From: Sphingomonas profundi | Lineage (GTDB): Bacteria > Pseudomonadota > Alphaproteobacteria > Sphingomonadales > Sphingomonadaceae | Direction of reading: 5' to 3' | DNA length: 64,000 nt | Assembly (NCBI RefSeq): GCF_009739515.1 | Contig: NZ_CP046535.1 | Location: 372,001-436,000, forward strand | Shown here: piece by piece, positions 7,869-17,574 of the stretch | Layout: the number at the start of each line of letters is the position of its first letter | Numbering within the stretch: position 1 is the stretch's first letter | Program-made: the position numbers and the translations under genes | Notes under the pieces: generated by a model | Databases searched by the model: none | Told to the model about the DNA's origin: nothing | What the model saw: only the letters and a program-made list of their open reading frames with translations

Positions 7869-10166
7869 ATGGCGCGTGCGCAGACCTGGAATCGTTATAG
7901 TATCGCGTTGTCGCTCGGGACAGCGGTCGCAGCGCTGGTCGGCGTGTCTGGCAACGCTCATGCACAGGATGTTGCCGCCGCAGTGACGCCCAGCGGGGAT
8001 TCTATCGCCGACAAGCCGACCGCCGATGACGGATCGATCCAGGACATCGTCGTCTCCGCCCGGCGCCGAGATGAAACGCTCCAGACGACGCCGATTGCGA
8101 TCACCGCCATCGCCCCCGCGCAGCTTGAGGCAAAGGCGACGCTGAATATCGGCGACCTGCAGGGCGCGGCGCCGAACGTGCTCATCACCAATCAAAACTC
8201 AGGGGCGGCGGCTGCCAACGTATCGATCCGCGGGCTGAGTTTCGCGGACATCGACAAGTCGTTCGATCCTACGGTCGGTATCATGGTGGACGGGGTGTTC
8301 ATCGGGACGAATACCGGCGCCTACCTCGATTTCTTCGATATCTCGTCAATCGAGATATTGCGCGGGCCGCAGGGTACGCTGTTCGGCCGTAACACGATCG
8401 GCGGCGTCATCAACATCCAGCGGACCAAGCCGACCGGCGAGTTCGGTGGTAAGTTCGAGGCGAGTTACGGCCGGTTCAATACTTGGGCCGGGCGCGGCGT
8501 GCTGAACGCGCCGATTGTGCCCGACGTGCTGGCCGCCAAGCTATTCTACTTCCACAACGAGAGCGACGGCTATTACCGCAATGCGATGACCGGTCGGCGG
8601 ACGGGTGCGAGCAACAACGAGAATTTCGGCGGCAGCCTGCTGTTCACGCCATCATCCGACTTCGCATCGCTGTTGACGCTGGAGAAGCAGGTTCAGGATT
8701 TCGTGCCGGTCAATTCAAACATCTCGAAGACGGGCGAGCTGTTCTGCCTGTTGGAACCGGCCAACGAGTGCGACCGCAATACGACGACCGATCTCTACAC
8801 CGTGTTCGTCAGCCCGACGTCATCGCACTATACCGCGCCAGCGGTGACGTGGCAGAATGACCTCGACCTCGACTTCACAAAGCTGACATCAATCACCAGC
8901 TACCGCTCCGCCAAGGAGCAGCAGACACAGGATTTCGATTCGTCCTCGGTGGATATATATTATTCCAATCGCCGCCAGAAATTTCATCAGGTCAGCCAGG
9001 AGCTGCGCGCGGCGGGCAAGTTCACCGACAATTTTGACTATGTAATCGGTGGATATTTTTACAGCTCGCGCTACGAGCTGCTGCAGCGGACTCGCATCAC
9101 GCTGTTCGCACCACCAAGGATCACGGAACAGAACACAATCGGCCACTCGCAATCCTATGCCGTGTTCGGCGACTTTAATCTTTCCATCACCGACCGGCTA
9201 CGCCTGTCGTTTGGCGGTCGCTACACGCATGATCGTAAGAAGAACCGCAACCGCGTCGATGCCGACCAGTTTCCCGGTGTGACCTACAACGGCAGCAAGT
9301 TCACACCGAAGGTGGAGGTCGATTATCGGCCGAATGAGCAGATCATGGCGTATGCCTCCTGGTCGCGCGGTTATCGTTCGGGCGGTTTTTCCGGACGTGG
9401 CACCACGCTGGTCTCGTCGACGACGCCCTACGGACCGGAGACGGTCGATTCGTATGAGATCGGCTTGAAGATGGCGTTGTTCGATCGCAAGCTGCTGTTC
9501 AACATCGACGCATTCTACGCCGATTATAACAGCCTCCAGCAGAGTACGACGGTGCCGACGAGCACTGGCGTGGGCAACGAGACAATCGTCACCAACGTCG
9601 GCAGCGCGAAGATCAAGGGCATCGAGGCGGACTTCACCGCGCGCCCGGTGGATCGGCTGACCTTTACCGGATCGATCGGCTACCTCGAAAACGGCTTTAA
9701 GAATTTCATCACCCAGGGTGCGATCAGCGCGCTTCAGCCGGCCGTGCGGACGATCGACTATTCAAACGTAAATCTCATCTACGCGCCGAAGATCACGGCG
9801 GCCATCAATGCCGAGTACAGTGTGCCTACCGATTTCGGCAAGGTGCAGGCGAATGTAGGTTACCGCTACATCGCGCGCTACGACCAGCAGATCGGGCTAG
9901 ACGCAACCGCCGCCTATCCGCCGACCGGCACCGTCGTGATCCCGCGCAACGATCCGCGCGTGCGGTCGGACGAGCAGAACCTGCTCGACGTCAGCCTCTC
10001 CGCGCAGTTTGCGGTGGAAGACCGAAAGGTCCGGGTAACGGCCTATACGCGCAACCTACTCGACGATCGCGGCCCGAACGCCGCATTCACCGTGGCAGGT
10101 CTCTGGTCCTTCTCCTCGGCACGCGAGCCGCGCACCTATGGCGTGCAGCTGGGCGTAGAATTCTAG
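7869..10166 (+). CDS. TonB-dependent receptor
   Basis: 765 aa outer-membrane receptor. The signal peptide ends at NAHAQ, about residue 35. The plug domain follows (DIVVSARRRDETLQTTPIAITAI, LRGPQGTLFGRNTIGGVINI) and then a 22-strand barrel ending in aromatic ...GVQLGVEF. The plug carries VxRGL (VSIRGLSF). Sphingomonad receptors of this type usually import organic substrates rather than siderophores. Start chosen at 7869 because GGGGAG lies seven to eight bases upstream. The pairing with the downstream FAD dehydrogenase suggests uptake of a steroid-like or cyclic substrate, an inference only. Confidence 0.93.
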   Translation: MARAQTWNRYSIALSLGTAVAALVGVSGNAHAQDVAAAVTPSGDSIADKPTADDGSIQDIVVSARRRDETLQTTPIAITAIAPAQLEAKATLNIGDLQGAAPNVLITNQNSGAAAANVSIRGLSFADIDKSFDPTVGIMVDGVFIGTNTGAYLDFFDISSIEILRGPQGTLFGRNTIGGVINIQRTKPTGEFGGKFEASYGRFNTWAGRGVLNAPIVPDVLAAKLFYFHNESDGYYRNAMTGRRTGASNNENFGGSLLFTPSSDFASLLTLEKQVQDFVPVNSNISKTGELFCLLEPANECDRNTTTDLYTVFVSPTSSHYTAPAVTWQNDLDLDFTKLTSITSYRSAKEQQTQDFDSSSVDIYYSNRRQKFHQVSQELRAAGKFTDNFDYVIGGYFYSSRYELLQRTRITLFAPPRITEQNTIGHSQSYAVFGDFNLSITDRLRLSFGGRYTHDRKKNRNRVDADQFPGVTYNGSKFTPKVEVDYRPNEQIMAYASWSRGYRSGGFSGRGTTLVSSTTPYGPETVDSYEIGLKMALFDRKLLFNIDAFYADYNSLQQSTTVPTSTGVGNETIVTNVGSAKIKGIEADFTARPVDRLTFTGSIGYLENGFKNFITQGAISALQPAVRTIDYSNVNLIYAPKITAAINAEYSVPTDFGKVQANVGYRYIARYDQQIGLDATAAYPPTGTVVIPRNDPRVRSDEQNLLDVSLSAQFAVEDRKVRVTAYTRNLLDDRGPNAAFTVAGLWSFSSAREPRTYGVQLGVEF

Positions 10167-10180
10167 AACAGGTCTGAAGT

Positions 10181-10196
10181 GCCGCGCCAGCGCGGC
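10181..10196 (+). terminator. GC-rich hairpin after TonB receptor
   Basis: GCCGCGC-CA-GCGCGGC forms a perfect 7-bp stem 14 bp after the receptor stop. No T-tract follows, so it may attenuate or stabilise the transcript rather than act as a classical terminator. Confidence 0.3.
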
Positions 10197-10323
10197 AGGG
10201 CGCATGACGACACGGCGCTGAACGAGTGGGGATGATGATATCGGGGAAACCAGGCCGGTGACGGACTGGATGCAGGCTTAGCAGGCCGGATGTGCTAGTT
10301 CACACGCGCAGCAAGGGAAATGC

Positions 10324-11979
10324 ATGGTGAGCGAAGAGACCAAGTGGGATCTGGAGGCCGACGTCGTCGTGCTGGGTTCGGGCGGTGCGGCAATGACGGC
10401 GGCGATCTCCGCGCATGATTTCGGCGCAAAGGAGGTCGTCATCCTGGAGAAGACCGGCATGGTCGGCGGCACGACCGCCATGTCCGGCGGCATGCTCTGG
10501 ATCCCGAACAACCATCATCAGCTGGAATTGGGCTTTGAGGATTCCGATGACGAGATCGTGGCCTATCTAGATGCTTTGTCACCAGGCGCGCTCGATCCGG
10601 AGACGTTGGGCGCGTTTATGGAAGGCGGTCCGGAAATGCTCCGCTATCTCGCGGAAAGAACGCCCGTCCGCCTGCACGTGTTCGCAGACTTTCCCGACTA
10701 TCAATCCTATCTGCCGGGCGCGAAACCCGATGGCGGACGCTCGCTGGATAACGAGGCTTTCTGCTTCGAGCAACTCGGCAAATGGGCCTCCCGGGTCAAT
10801 CCGAGCAAGATGGCTTATCCGCTGCGCGGCAGCCTCATGGAGGCGGTCAACGGCACGCTCGACGAGGCGGCACTGGCCGAACGCGAGGCGCATGACTATC
10901 GTGGCCTGGGGCAGGCGCTGGCCGGATCCCTGTTTAAGGCGGTGCTGGATCGCGGCATTCCGGTCGAGTTCGAGAAACGCGCCCGCCGGCTCGTGAAGGA
11001 TGGCGACAGGGTGATAGGCGTCGTCGCCGAGGACGCCGACGGCCGGGACTTTCGCGTGCGCGCGCGCCGCGGCGTGGTGATCGCGACCGGCGGGTTCGAG
11101 TGGAACGAGAAACTGGTCCAGATCTTCCTGCGCGGCCCCCTTACAGGGCCGGTCAGCGTGCCGGAGAATGAGGGCGACGGTCTGCTGATGGCGATCGACG
11201 CCGGCGCGCAACTCGGCAACATGCAAAACGCGTTCTGGATGCAGAGCGTGCTCGAATTTAAGCCGCAACACCGCAACGCCAAGCCCAACTACCTGCTGGG
11301 ATCGGACGAACGAGCGCGTCCCGGCGCGATCCTGGTTAACCGAGCCGGCAAGCGCTTCGTGAATGAGGCGGCAAATTACAACGCGTTGGGCAAGACGCTG
11401 CATGCCTTCGACGCCGGCACGCACAGCTACGCCAACCTGCCCTACTGGCTCATCATCGATCAGCGCTACAGAAGCAAGTATCAGACCTTCAATACTCCGC
11501 CGGGTGGTCCGATCCCTCCATACATGATGCACGCCGACACACTCGAGGAACTGGCGGCCGCAGCGGGGATCGACCCCGATGGTCTGAAGGCAACCGTCGC
11601 GCGGTTCAACGATATGGTTCGCAACGGGCATGACGACGACTTCAATCGCGGCGATGCCACTTACGACAATTTCTACATGTGGGGCGATACCGAATTTGAA
11701 GCGCCGTTCCGCACTCTGGGTTTGATCGATCAGGGGCCGTATTTCGCAGTTAGGATGGAAGCGGGCGCGCTTGGCACCGCCGGAGGTCCGAAAACCAATG
11801 GCGACGCGCAGGTGCTGGATTGGAGCGGCAATCCGATCCAGGGTCTCTATGCGGCCGGCAACGCCATGTCAGCCGTGTTGGGCGAGGCTTACGGCGGCGC
11901 CGGCGGCACGCTGGGACCGGGCCTGACCTTCGGCTATCTGGCCGGCCGTCATCTTGGAAGTCACATCCCCAATCATTGA
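10324..11979 (+). CDS. FAD-dependent oxidoreductase, 3-ketosteroid-delta1-dehydrogenase-like
   Basis: 551 aa. N-terminal FAD-binding Rossmann motif (DVVVLGSGGAAMTAAISA), then EKTGMVGGTTAMSGGMLWIP, as in the fumarate reductase/KstD flavoprotein superfamily; the C-terminal FAD-binding motif is GLYAAGNAMSAVLGEAYGGAGGTLGPGLTFGYLAG. Length fits KstD-type enzymes, which introduce a C1-C2 double bond into 3-ketosteroids; related enzymes act on other cyclic ketones. No signal peptide, so cytoplasmic. It follows a TonB receptor by 158 bp and probably forms one functional unit with it. The exact substrate cannot be read from sequence. Confidence 0.85.
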   Translation: MVSEETKWDLEADVVVLGSGGAAMTAAISAHDFGAKEVVILEKTGMVGGTTAMSGGMLWIPNNHHQLELGFEDSDDEIVAYLDALSPGALDPETLGAFMEGGPEMLRYLAERTPVRLHVFADFPDYQSYLPGAKPDGGRSLDNEAFCFEQLGKWASRVNPSKMAYPLRGSLMEAVNGTLDEAALAEREAHDYRGLGQALAGSLFKAVLDRGIPVEFEKRARRLVKDGDRVIGVVAEDADGRDFRVRARRGVVIATGGFEWNEKLVQIFLRGPLTGPVSVPENEGDGLLMAIDAGAQLGNMQNAFWMQSVLEFKPQHRNAKPNYLLGSDERARPGAILVNRAGKRFVNEAANYNALGKTLHAFDAGTHSYANLPYWLIIDQRYRSKYQTFNTPPGGPIPPYMMHADTLEELAAAAGIDPDGLKATVARFNDMVRNGHDDDFNRGDATYDNFYMWGDTEFEAPFRTLGLIDQGPYFAVRMEAGALGTAGGPKTNGDAQVLDWSGNPIQGLYAAGNAMSAVLGEAYGGAGGTLGPGLTFGYLAGRHLGSHIPNH

Positions 11980-12188
11980 CTAGGCATTACCGCGGTCTCG
12001 TCCATCATGCCCCCCAACCATGGGGCTTCGACACCTCCACCTTACCGATGAGCCCGGTGATCACCGAGACGCTGATGCCGGGGCGGGGCCTCGGCCCTAT
12101 CCCGGCACACAGCATCATCTCCACCGGGGAATTACACCACCACTGCGGACGCTAGCCCGTTAACGTATGCCTCCGGTGAGCACCGCGA

Positions 12189-12785
12189 TCAGGCGGGCTT
12201 GAGCGCGGGCTCGGCGGCTCGCCAGTTCCAGGGCAGCAGCTCGTGGAGGCGGGTCTGCGGCAGGTCGGCGACGGTGGCAATCACGTTGGCGAGCCTGCCC
12301 TGGGGATCTACGTCGTTGAGCTGCGCGGTGACGATGAGGGTGTACATGAACGCCGTGCGTTGACCGCCACGGTCTGAGCCGGTGAACAACCTCGCCTTGC
12401 GACCGAGCGCGATGCCGCGGAGCGCCCGCTCGGCGGCGTTGTTGGTGAGGCAGATGCGACCGTCGTCTACGAACCGGGCGAACGCGGTGCAGTCCTCGAG
12501 CATATATTCGATGCGCTCGGCGACCGGGTTGGAGCGGGCGAAGCCGCCGCGCTGCTGGCGCAGCCACTGCTCGAGCGCATCGACGAGAGGTCGGACGTGC
12601 TCCTTGCGGACGGCGGCCCGCTAGTCGGCCACCTTGCCGGTGATGGTGCGCTCCACATCGAAGATGGCGTCGATGCGCTTCACCGCCTCGATCGCGATCG
12701 GCGAGAGGATCGCCGATCCCTTGCCGCGCTTGAGCTGCGCGACAGCGTCTGCCAACTTGAAGAATATGCGGCGCGCAAGTGCGAC
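12189..12785 (-). pseudogene. IS66-family transposase TnpC, C-terminal half with one nonsense codon
   Basis: Reading downward from about 12785: ARRIFFKLADAV, IAIEAVKRIDAIFDVE, then a TAG stop after KVAD (near 12620), then in the same frame LVDALEQWLRQQ, DGRICLTNNAAERALRGIALGRK, TAFMYTLIVTAQLNDVDP and the characteristic end LPQTRLHELLPWNW. The catalytic Glu segment (NNAAERALR) is intact, but the N-terminal half is lost and replaced by IS3 sequence. The internal stop plus missing half make it inactive. Confidence 0.8.
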
Positions 12786-12940
12786 CAGCGGCAGCGCGTG
12801 GCCCCGGTCGATCATCGCCTGGCGCTCGGCGATAGACCGGCCTTCCCGAGCGCACCGGCCAAAAATCGTTCGTCAGCGTCAACTCGCCGATTTTTGCGTG
12901 CAGCACCGTCACGTCGACCGTGGCCTCTCCAGGCGTTGAC
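12786..12940 (-). pseudogene. IS3-family OrfA end / OrfB start fragment
   Basis: Contains ATVDVTVLHAKIGELTLTNDF, then after a one-base frameshift LAGALGKAGLSPSARR and a stop, immediately followed by an OrfB start MIDRGHALPLV. This is the OrfA/OrfB junction of an IS407-type IS3 element, joined without a gap to the IS66 fragment on one side and to a trypsin-like gene fragment on the other. Related to the scrap at 6020-6262. Confidence 0.65.
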
Positions 12941-13399
12941 GTCACGATCAAATATGTCGAACTGACCGCGCGACTATCTGACATCGGCGAGCCCGTGCTG
13001 GCGCTTGATTTGATCGCCTTCGCCGTCGATTTCCCATTTGATCCCAACAAAGGCGAGAGTCCGACTCTCAGCGTCGATGGTCTGGCCGCTTCGGGAATCG
13101 TCCGCAAATTCTATCCCACCCGCAGTCGAATAACGCCAGGGCCAGTGCTCCGCTGCAATTTCGAGGCCCGAGGCGGAATGAGCGGCGGTCCCGTCTTTGA
13201 TAGGCATGGCAACGTCTTCGGCATCGTCACCTCGTCAATGATGGTTGATGGCGAGTGGGACACCTATGTCAGCCTACCCTGGTCCGCCTTCATGTTCGAG
13301 GCCCAGCCCGAATGGCCGGCCGGCTTGTACAGACAGCCGAGTACGTTGTGGCCGGGCCATGTCGCCGAGAACTGGCGGCTAAGTGTCTGCTTTACGCTC
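12940..13399 (+). pseudogene. Trypsin-like serine protease, C-terminal fragment
   Basis: Encodes about 150 residues including RCNFEARGGMSGGPVFDRHG and VFGIVTSSM, the region around the nucleophilic serine (GxSGGP) of chymotrypsin-fold proteases. The catalytic His and Asp regions are missing because the upstream part has been replaced by IS3 sequence. The frame runs on about 60 bp into the oppositely oriented GGDEF-EAL gene before stopping, so its 3' end is probably also not original. Confidence 0.6.
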
Positions 13400-14950
13400 C
13401 TACGCGACCTGTCCCTGTCGGGGCTCAGCCGCGAACAGCGTCGCGGTGGCCGAAGCTGACAGTGGCTCGCTGAACAGCGGACCCTGACCCGTGTCGCAGC
13501 CGCGCTCCAGCAGCCCACTTTCCTGATCGCCCGCTGTGACGCCTTCGGCGATGACCTTCATTCCCAGCCCGCGGCCCAGCCCAACCAGCGCGGTGACAAT
13601 GCTGGCACTCTCGCTGTCGCTGCTCATCGCCTCGACGAAGCGCCGGTCGATCTTGACCGCGTCCAGCTTGAAGGCGCGCAGGTGGTAGAGGCTCGAATAG
13701 CCGGTACCGAAGTTGTCGAGCACGACGCGCAGCCCCGCAGCGCGCATCGTCGCCAGCAGAGCTCCGGCGCCTTCGGGATCCGCCACCAACGCGCTTTCGG
13801 TCACCTCCAGCTGAAGTCGGTCAGGCGCTAGCTGCGCCTCGTGTAGCACCCGCACGATCCGGGCGGTGAGCAGCTGGTCCTTGATCTGGCTCGGGAACAC
13901 ATCGACGGACAGCGTCACGTGCGGCGGCCAGGCCGCCGCTGCGCTGCATCCCTGACGCAGCAGGTCCTCGGCCAGCGCGTGGATCAGCCCGGTCTCCTCG
14001 GCGACGGGGATGAAGCGCTCGGCGGGAACGTCGCCACCGTCGGCGCGCTGCCAATGCGGCTTTAGTTCGAAGCCGGCGATCGCGCCGGTGGCGAGATGGA
14101 CGACTGGAAGAAAGGCGGCGCGGATCGCGCCGGCGTCGATCGCGGTGCGAAGCTCGCCCTCGAACGCGGATCGCTCGCGGACCTGCGCGTCCATCGCTGG
14201 CTCGAAGAAGCGCAACGCCGAGCGCCGCTCCGCCTTGGCGCGGTAGAGCGCGACATCGGCCATGCGCAGCGCCTCGTCGACGCTGTCCGCGTCCTGCGGG
14301 ATCATCGCGATGCCGATGCCCGTGCCGACGCGATGCACCGCGCCGGCGGCGGTGATCGGCGTCTCTAGGACATCGATGACCCGCATAGCGACGTTGGTGG
14401 CAGCCTCGCCGCCGACCAAATGCTTGGCGAGGACTGCGAACTCATCGCCGCCGAACCGCGCCACTATGTCGCCGCCGCGCATCGCCGCCAGCAGGCGCTG
14501 GCCGACGATCGTCAGCACCTCGTCGCCCGCGCCGTGGCCGTGGACGTCGTTGATCTGCTTGAAGCCGTTCAGGTCGAGCAGGAACAGCCCATGGGCTGCT
14601 CCGGCACGCGGTGGCGAGCCGATCGCCTCGCGCAGCGCCTCGTCAAACTGGCGGCGGTTGGGTAGGCCGGTAAGGCCGTCCTTATAGGCGAGTTCGCGCG
14701 CGTGCTGCTCCGCCGCGATACGCCGCGCAGTCTCCTGCCGCTGCCGGACATACTGGCGCCAGGCGAACAGGAGCAGCCCCAGTGCAAGCATCGCGCCGAC
14801 CAGCAGTGCCTCGTCCAGCTCAATCCAACCGTCCTTCCTCGGCACGGTCGGCGCGTTCTCGAAGACATCTACGGCATAGATCCAGTAGAGGGCGACCAGG
14901 GTACCGGCACCGACGATCGAGAGATCGCGAATGGCGAAACGACGCCGCAT
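13400..14950 (-). CDS. Membrane-bound GGDEF-EAL protein with degenerate EAL domain
   Basis: 516 aa. Two N-terminal transmembrane helices (residues about 8-30 and 45-65), a short coiled linker, then a GGDEF domain with an intact signature (ARFGGDEFAVLA) and complete surrounding motifs (DGLTGLPNRRQF, LLDLNGFKQINDVHGHGAGD). The EAL domain is altered: FELKPHW instead of an EAL motif, LDNFGTGYSS instead of DDFGTG, SVDVFPSQ where Asn is usual, and QGPLFSEP instead of QGYLFxxP. The Glu of EVTES, Lys of VKIDRRFV and Glu of IAEGV are kept. I infer diguanylate cyclase activity with weak or no phosphodiesterase activity. Start at 14950 follows GGAG by seven bases; an alternative start lies at about 14998. 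Confidence 0.85.
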   Translation of the reverse strand: MRRRFAIRDLSIVGAGTLVALYWIYAVDVFENAPTVPRKDGWIELDEALLVGAMLALGLLLFAWRQYVRQRQETARRIAAEQHARELAYKDGLTGLPNRRQFDEALREAIGSPPRAGAAHGLFLLDLNGFKQINDVHGHGAGDEVLTIVGQRLLAAMRGGDIVARFGGDEFAVLAKHLVGGEAATNVAMRVIDVLETPITAAGAVHRVGTGIGIAMIPQDADSVDEALRMADVALYRAKAERRSALRFFEPAMDAQVRERSAFEGELRTAIDAGAIRAAFLPVVHLATGAIAGFELKPHWQRADGGDVPAERFIPVAEETGLIHALAEDLLRQGCSAAAAWPPHVTLSVDVFPSQIKDQLLTARIVRVLHEAQLAPDRLQLEVTESALVADPEGAGALLATMRAAGLRVVLDNFGTGYSSLYHLRAFKLDAVKIDRRFVEAMSSDSESASIVTALVGLGRGLGMKVIAEGVTAGDQESGLLERGCDTGQGPLFSEPLSASATATLFAAEPRQGQVA

Positions 14951-15328
14951 GATGGAACTCCGAAAGCGAGCGCGGCGACTGGCGGGGTCTTGGCTCATCC
15001 CGACATAATAGATTGGGATGGTTGAGAACCGGTAAGCGCCCGAACCGATCCTACGAAAACGACCGCTCGCCTGAGCTGGTGGGCGGTCATGACCCATAAA
15101 TCGCCGTTCGGACGCCCTTAGCTGCCCCCAGTTAACGGTCGCCCGTCAACTTGAACTAGGGGCAGATTAGCCGTGGGCAATTTGTTGTCTCCGGCGAGAG
15201 GGAACGCTTGATGATACGATCGCCTCCGGCAGCACGAGCGGGTGGAGCGAGCAGTTCAAGCAGCTGGATGCGCTCGTGATCACCCTGCCCACCTAGGATG
15301 ACGCCTTGCCCCCCACGCTGAGCCATGC
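14951..15328. other. Intergenic stretch, no gene seen
   Basis: About 380 bp between the GGDEF-EAL start and the end of the next TonB receptor, both on the minus strand. It must hold the promoter of the GGDEF-EAL gene; no clear motif was found. Confidence 0.45.
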
Positions 15329-17482
15329 TCAATACCGTGCCCGCACGCTGGCGAAGAAGCTGCGGCCCGGTTCGGGGAAACCGTCGACGAGCTGGTAGTT
15401 ATCGTCGAACAGGTTGCGGCCGCCGATGCCGATCTGCATGCCGTCGACGATCTCATAGTCGATGCGGAAATTGCCCTGCACGTAGCTGCCGGTCCGGTAG
15501 TATAAAGGAACGCCCGGCGGTGTCGGCGTAGTGGAGGCGAGCGTGGTGCGGTTGGACGCCGCCTCGATGCTCGGCACGACATGCAGCCTCGGCGTGGGCG
15601 ACCAGTCGGCATAAGCGAAGCCCTTTTGGCCGGGCACGTCGGTCAGCTGGAAGGCGAGCGGCAGGATCACGCCCGGGCGCTGGCGGATGTCGAAGTCACG
15701 GTGGATGTAGCTATAGTTCGCGCCGAGGAGCAGCGTGGCACCCAGCCGCGCCGTCACCGAAAGCTCGGCCCCGTAATATCGGGCATCACCAAGGTTCTGG
15801 CGCTGGCTGACGCCGGCCGGCGCACCGGCGGGGCGGATCGAGACGATCGCCTTGCTGATGTCGCTGTAGAAGGCGGCCGCCTCGACCGCGATCGGGCCGA
15901 ACGCGCGTGTCCCGCCGATCTCGTAATTGGTCGCCCGCTCGGGATCGAGGCCGGGGTTTGACGCCGCGGTGCCGAACTGCGTGCTGAACCGCTCGAAGAT
16001 GGTCGGAAAGCGGGAGCGGCGGGATATACTGGCGTGCAGGGTCGTGCCCTCCTCGGGCCGCCACTCCAGCCGTCCCTGCCAGTTGAACGCGGAGGAATTG
16101 GCGAGCGGATAGCTGAACAGGCGCGCCGCGCCACCGCCGCGGGGCGTGCCATATTCCTGCGCCTTCTTCAGGTCGCGCCAGTCGTAGCTCGTCCCGAGCG
16201 TCAGGCTGAGCGCGGGCGTGATCGCCAGCAGATTCTCGGCCGCGATGCTGTATGTATCCTCCAGATTCTCCTGCGGCGGCTCGGTGAAACCAGATGGGAA
16301 GCCCTGCTGATACTCGACATGCTTGTCGCGGCGATAATAAGCAGCGAGGCTGAAGCGGTCCTCGGGCAAGAGCTGCACGTCGAGCTGCGCCGATCCGCCA
16401 TAAGCGCGGTCCGCATAATAGCTGTTGAAGGCACGGCCAAGCGTCTGGGTGGTCTGCGTCCGATCGTTGAACGAGCGCAGCAGGTTGTTGAACTCGTTGC
16501 GGTACGCGCGGGTCTTCAGCGTCGCCTGGTCGCCCAGCGCGGTGGTCGAGAGGCAATAGAGGCTCTCGATGTTCCAGTAGGGCCAGCTCCAGAAACGCGG
16601 CGTGGGCGAGCCGGGGACGATCGGCGCGGAGCCGGCGGGCAGCGGGGTCGTGCGCAGATCGTCCGTCACGTTGAGCGGCGCGTTCTTGCGGCCTTCCTGC
16701 CGGGTATAGCTGATCGCATATTCGTCGGTGGCGTTGGGCGTGAAGCCGGCCTTGGCGTTCACCCGCCAGTCGCGCGTGGCGGAAAGGTCGCGCGCGCCGG
16801 CACTCTGGTTCACGGTCGGGGTGAAGCCGCCCGCCAGATCCCAATGATCCTGCACGTTGCGGGTATAGGAACCCTGCACATAGAACTTGTCCTGCTTCGT
16901 GCCGAGCAACCCGAAGACGTTGTAACCGCCATAGTCCACATCGCGATCGAGGTTGAGCGTACCGCGCGCCTCGGTCTCCAGGGCCTTGGTCGGCTTGCGG
17001 GTGACGAGATTGATGGCGCCGCCCAGCGCCCCCGGCCCGTCCAGCACCGAGGCATAGCCTTTCGCGACCTGGATCTCGGCGATGTCGGGGGTCAGGAAGC
17101 GGCCATAATCGAGCCGGTTGTCGGCGGGCAGATAGACGCGGATGCCGTCGATCGACAGCGGCACCTGGAAGCGATCGAAGCCGCGCACGAAGATCAGCCG
17201 CTCGTTGCGCGAACCGCCGGTGTTGGAGGCGGTCACGCCGGGGATGATGCTCGCCGCCTCGTCCAGGCTGTTGCGGTTGAAAGTGTAGATCGCCTCCTGC
17301 CCCAGCGTCTCGCCGCCGATCGCGATGCCTTGCGGGCGCGGCGCCGTCACGATGATCTGGCCAAGGCCGAAACTGGTATCGGCGTCCCCGCCCCTCCCGT
17401 CGGTCGACGGCGCGGTCCGATCCTGTGCGATGGCTGGCGTGGCGAGCGCGAGCAGACTGACGGCCGAAAGCAGATAGCGCAT
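15329..17482 (-). CDS. TonB-dependent receptor (metal/siderophore type)
   Basis: 717 aa with a short signal peptide (MRYLLSAVSLLALATPAIAQ). The plug includes GQIIVTAPRPQG, the RGFDRFQVPLSIDGIRVYLP segment and QVAKGYASVLDGPGALGGAINLVTRKPTK; the barrel ends in FFASVRARY with a NLFDDNY signature typical of iron/copper receptors. GGGGGA precedes the ATG. It is divergent from a two-gene unit encoding a small exported protein and a di-haem peroxidase, with only 92 bp between start codons, which suggests shared regulation and a common role in metal uptake. Confidence 0.9.
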   Translation of the reverse strand: MRYLLSAVSLLALATPAIAQDRTAPSTDGRGGDADTSFGLGQIIVTAPRPQGIAIGGETLGQEAIYTFNRNSLDEAASIIPGVTASNTGGSRNERLIFVRGFDRFQVPLSIDGIRVYLPADNRLDYGRFLTPDIAEIQVAKGYASVLDGPGALGGAINLVTRKPTKALETEARGTLNLDRDVDYGGYNVFGLLGTKQDKFYVQGSYTRNVQDHWDLAGGFTPTVNQSAGARDLSATRDWRVNAKAGFTPNATDEYAISYTRQEGRKNAPLNVTDDLRTTPLPAGSAPIVPGSPTPRFWSWPYWNIESLYCLSTTALGDQATLKTRAYRNEFNNLLRSFNDRTQTTQTLGRAFNSYYADRAYGGSAQLDVQLLPEDRFSLAAYYRRDKHVEYQQGFPSGFTEPPQENLEDTYSIAAENLLAITPALSLTLGTSYDWRDLKKAQEYGTPRGGGAARLFSYPLANSSAFNWQGRLEWRPEEGTTLHASISRRSRFPTIFERFSTQFGTAASNPGLDPERATNYEIGGTRAFGPIAVEAAAFYSDISKAIVSIRPAGAPAGVSQRQNLGDARYYGAELSVTARLGATLLLGANYSYIHRDFDIRQRPGVILPLAFQLTDVPGQKGFAYADWSPTPRLHVVPSIEAASNRTTLASTTPTPPGVPLYYRTGSYVQGNFRIDYEIVDGMQIGIGGRNLFDDNYQLVDGFPEPGRSFFASVRARY

Positions 17483-17574
17483 GTGAATCCCCCTTGTCGC
17501 CGCGACGCCCCTGTCGCAGGCTATTCATCGGCTATATCCCGCCATATACAGAGCTTGCCGGATTGGAGAAGACC

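Noticed and set aside
12160..13107. A 315-codon minus-strand frame across the IS66/IS3 region
   Set aside because: Only a short part (TVLHAKIGELTL) is meaningful IS3 OrfA; the rest is IS66 read out of frame.
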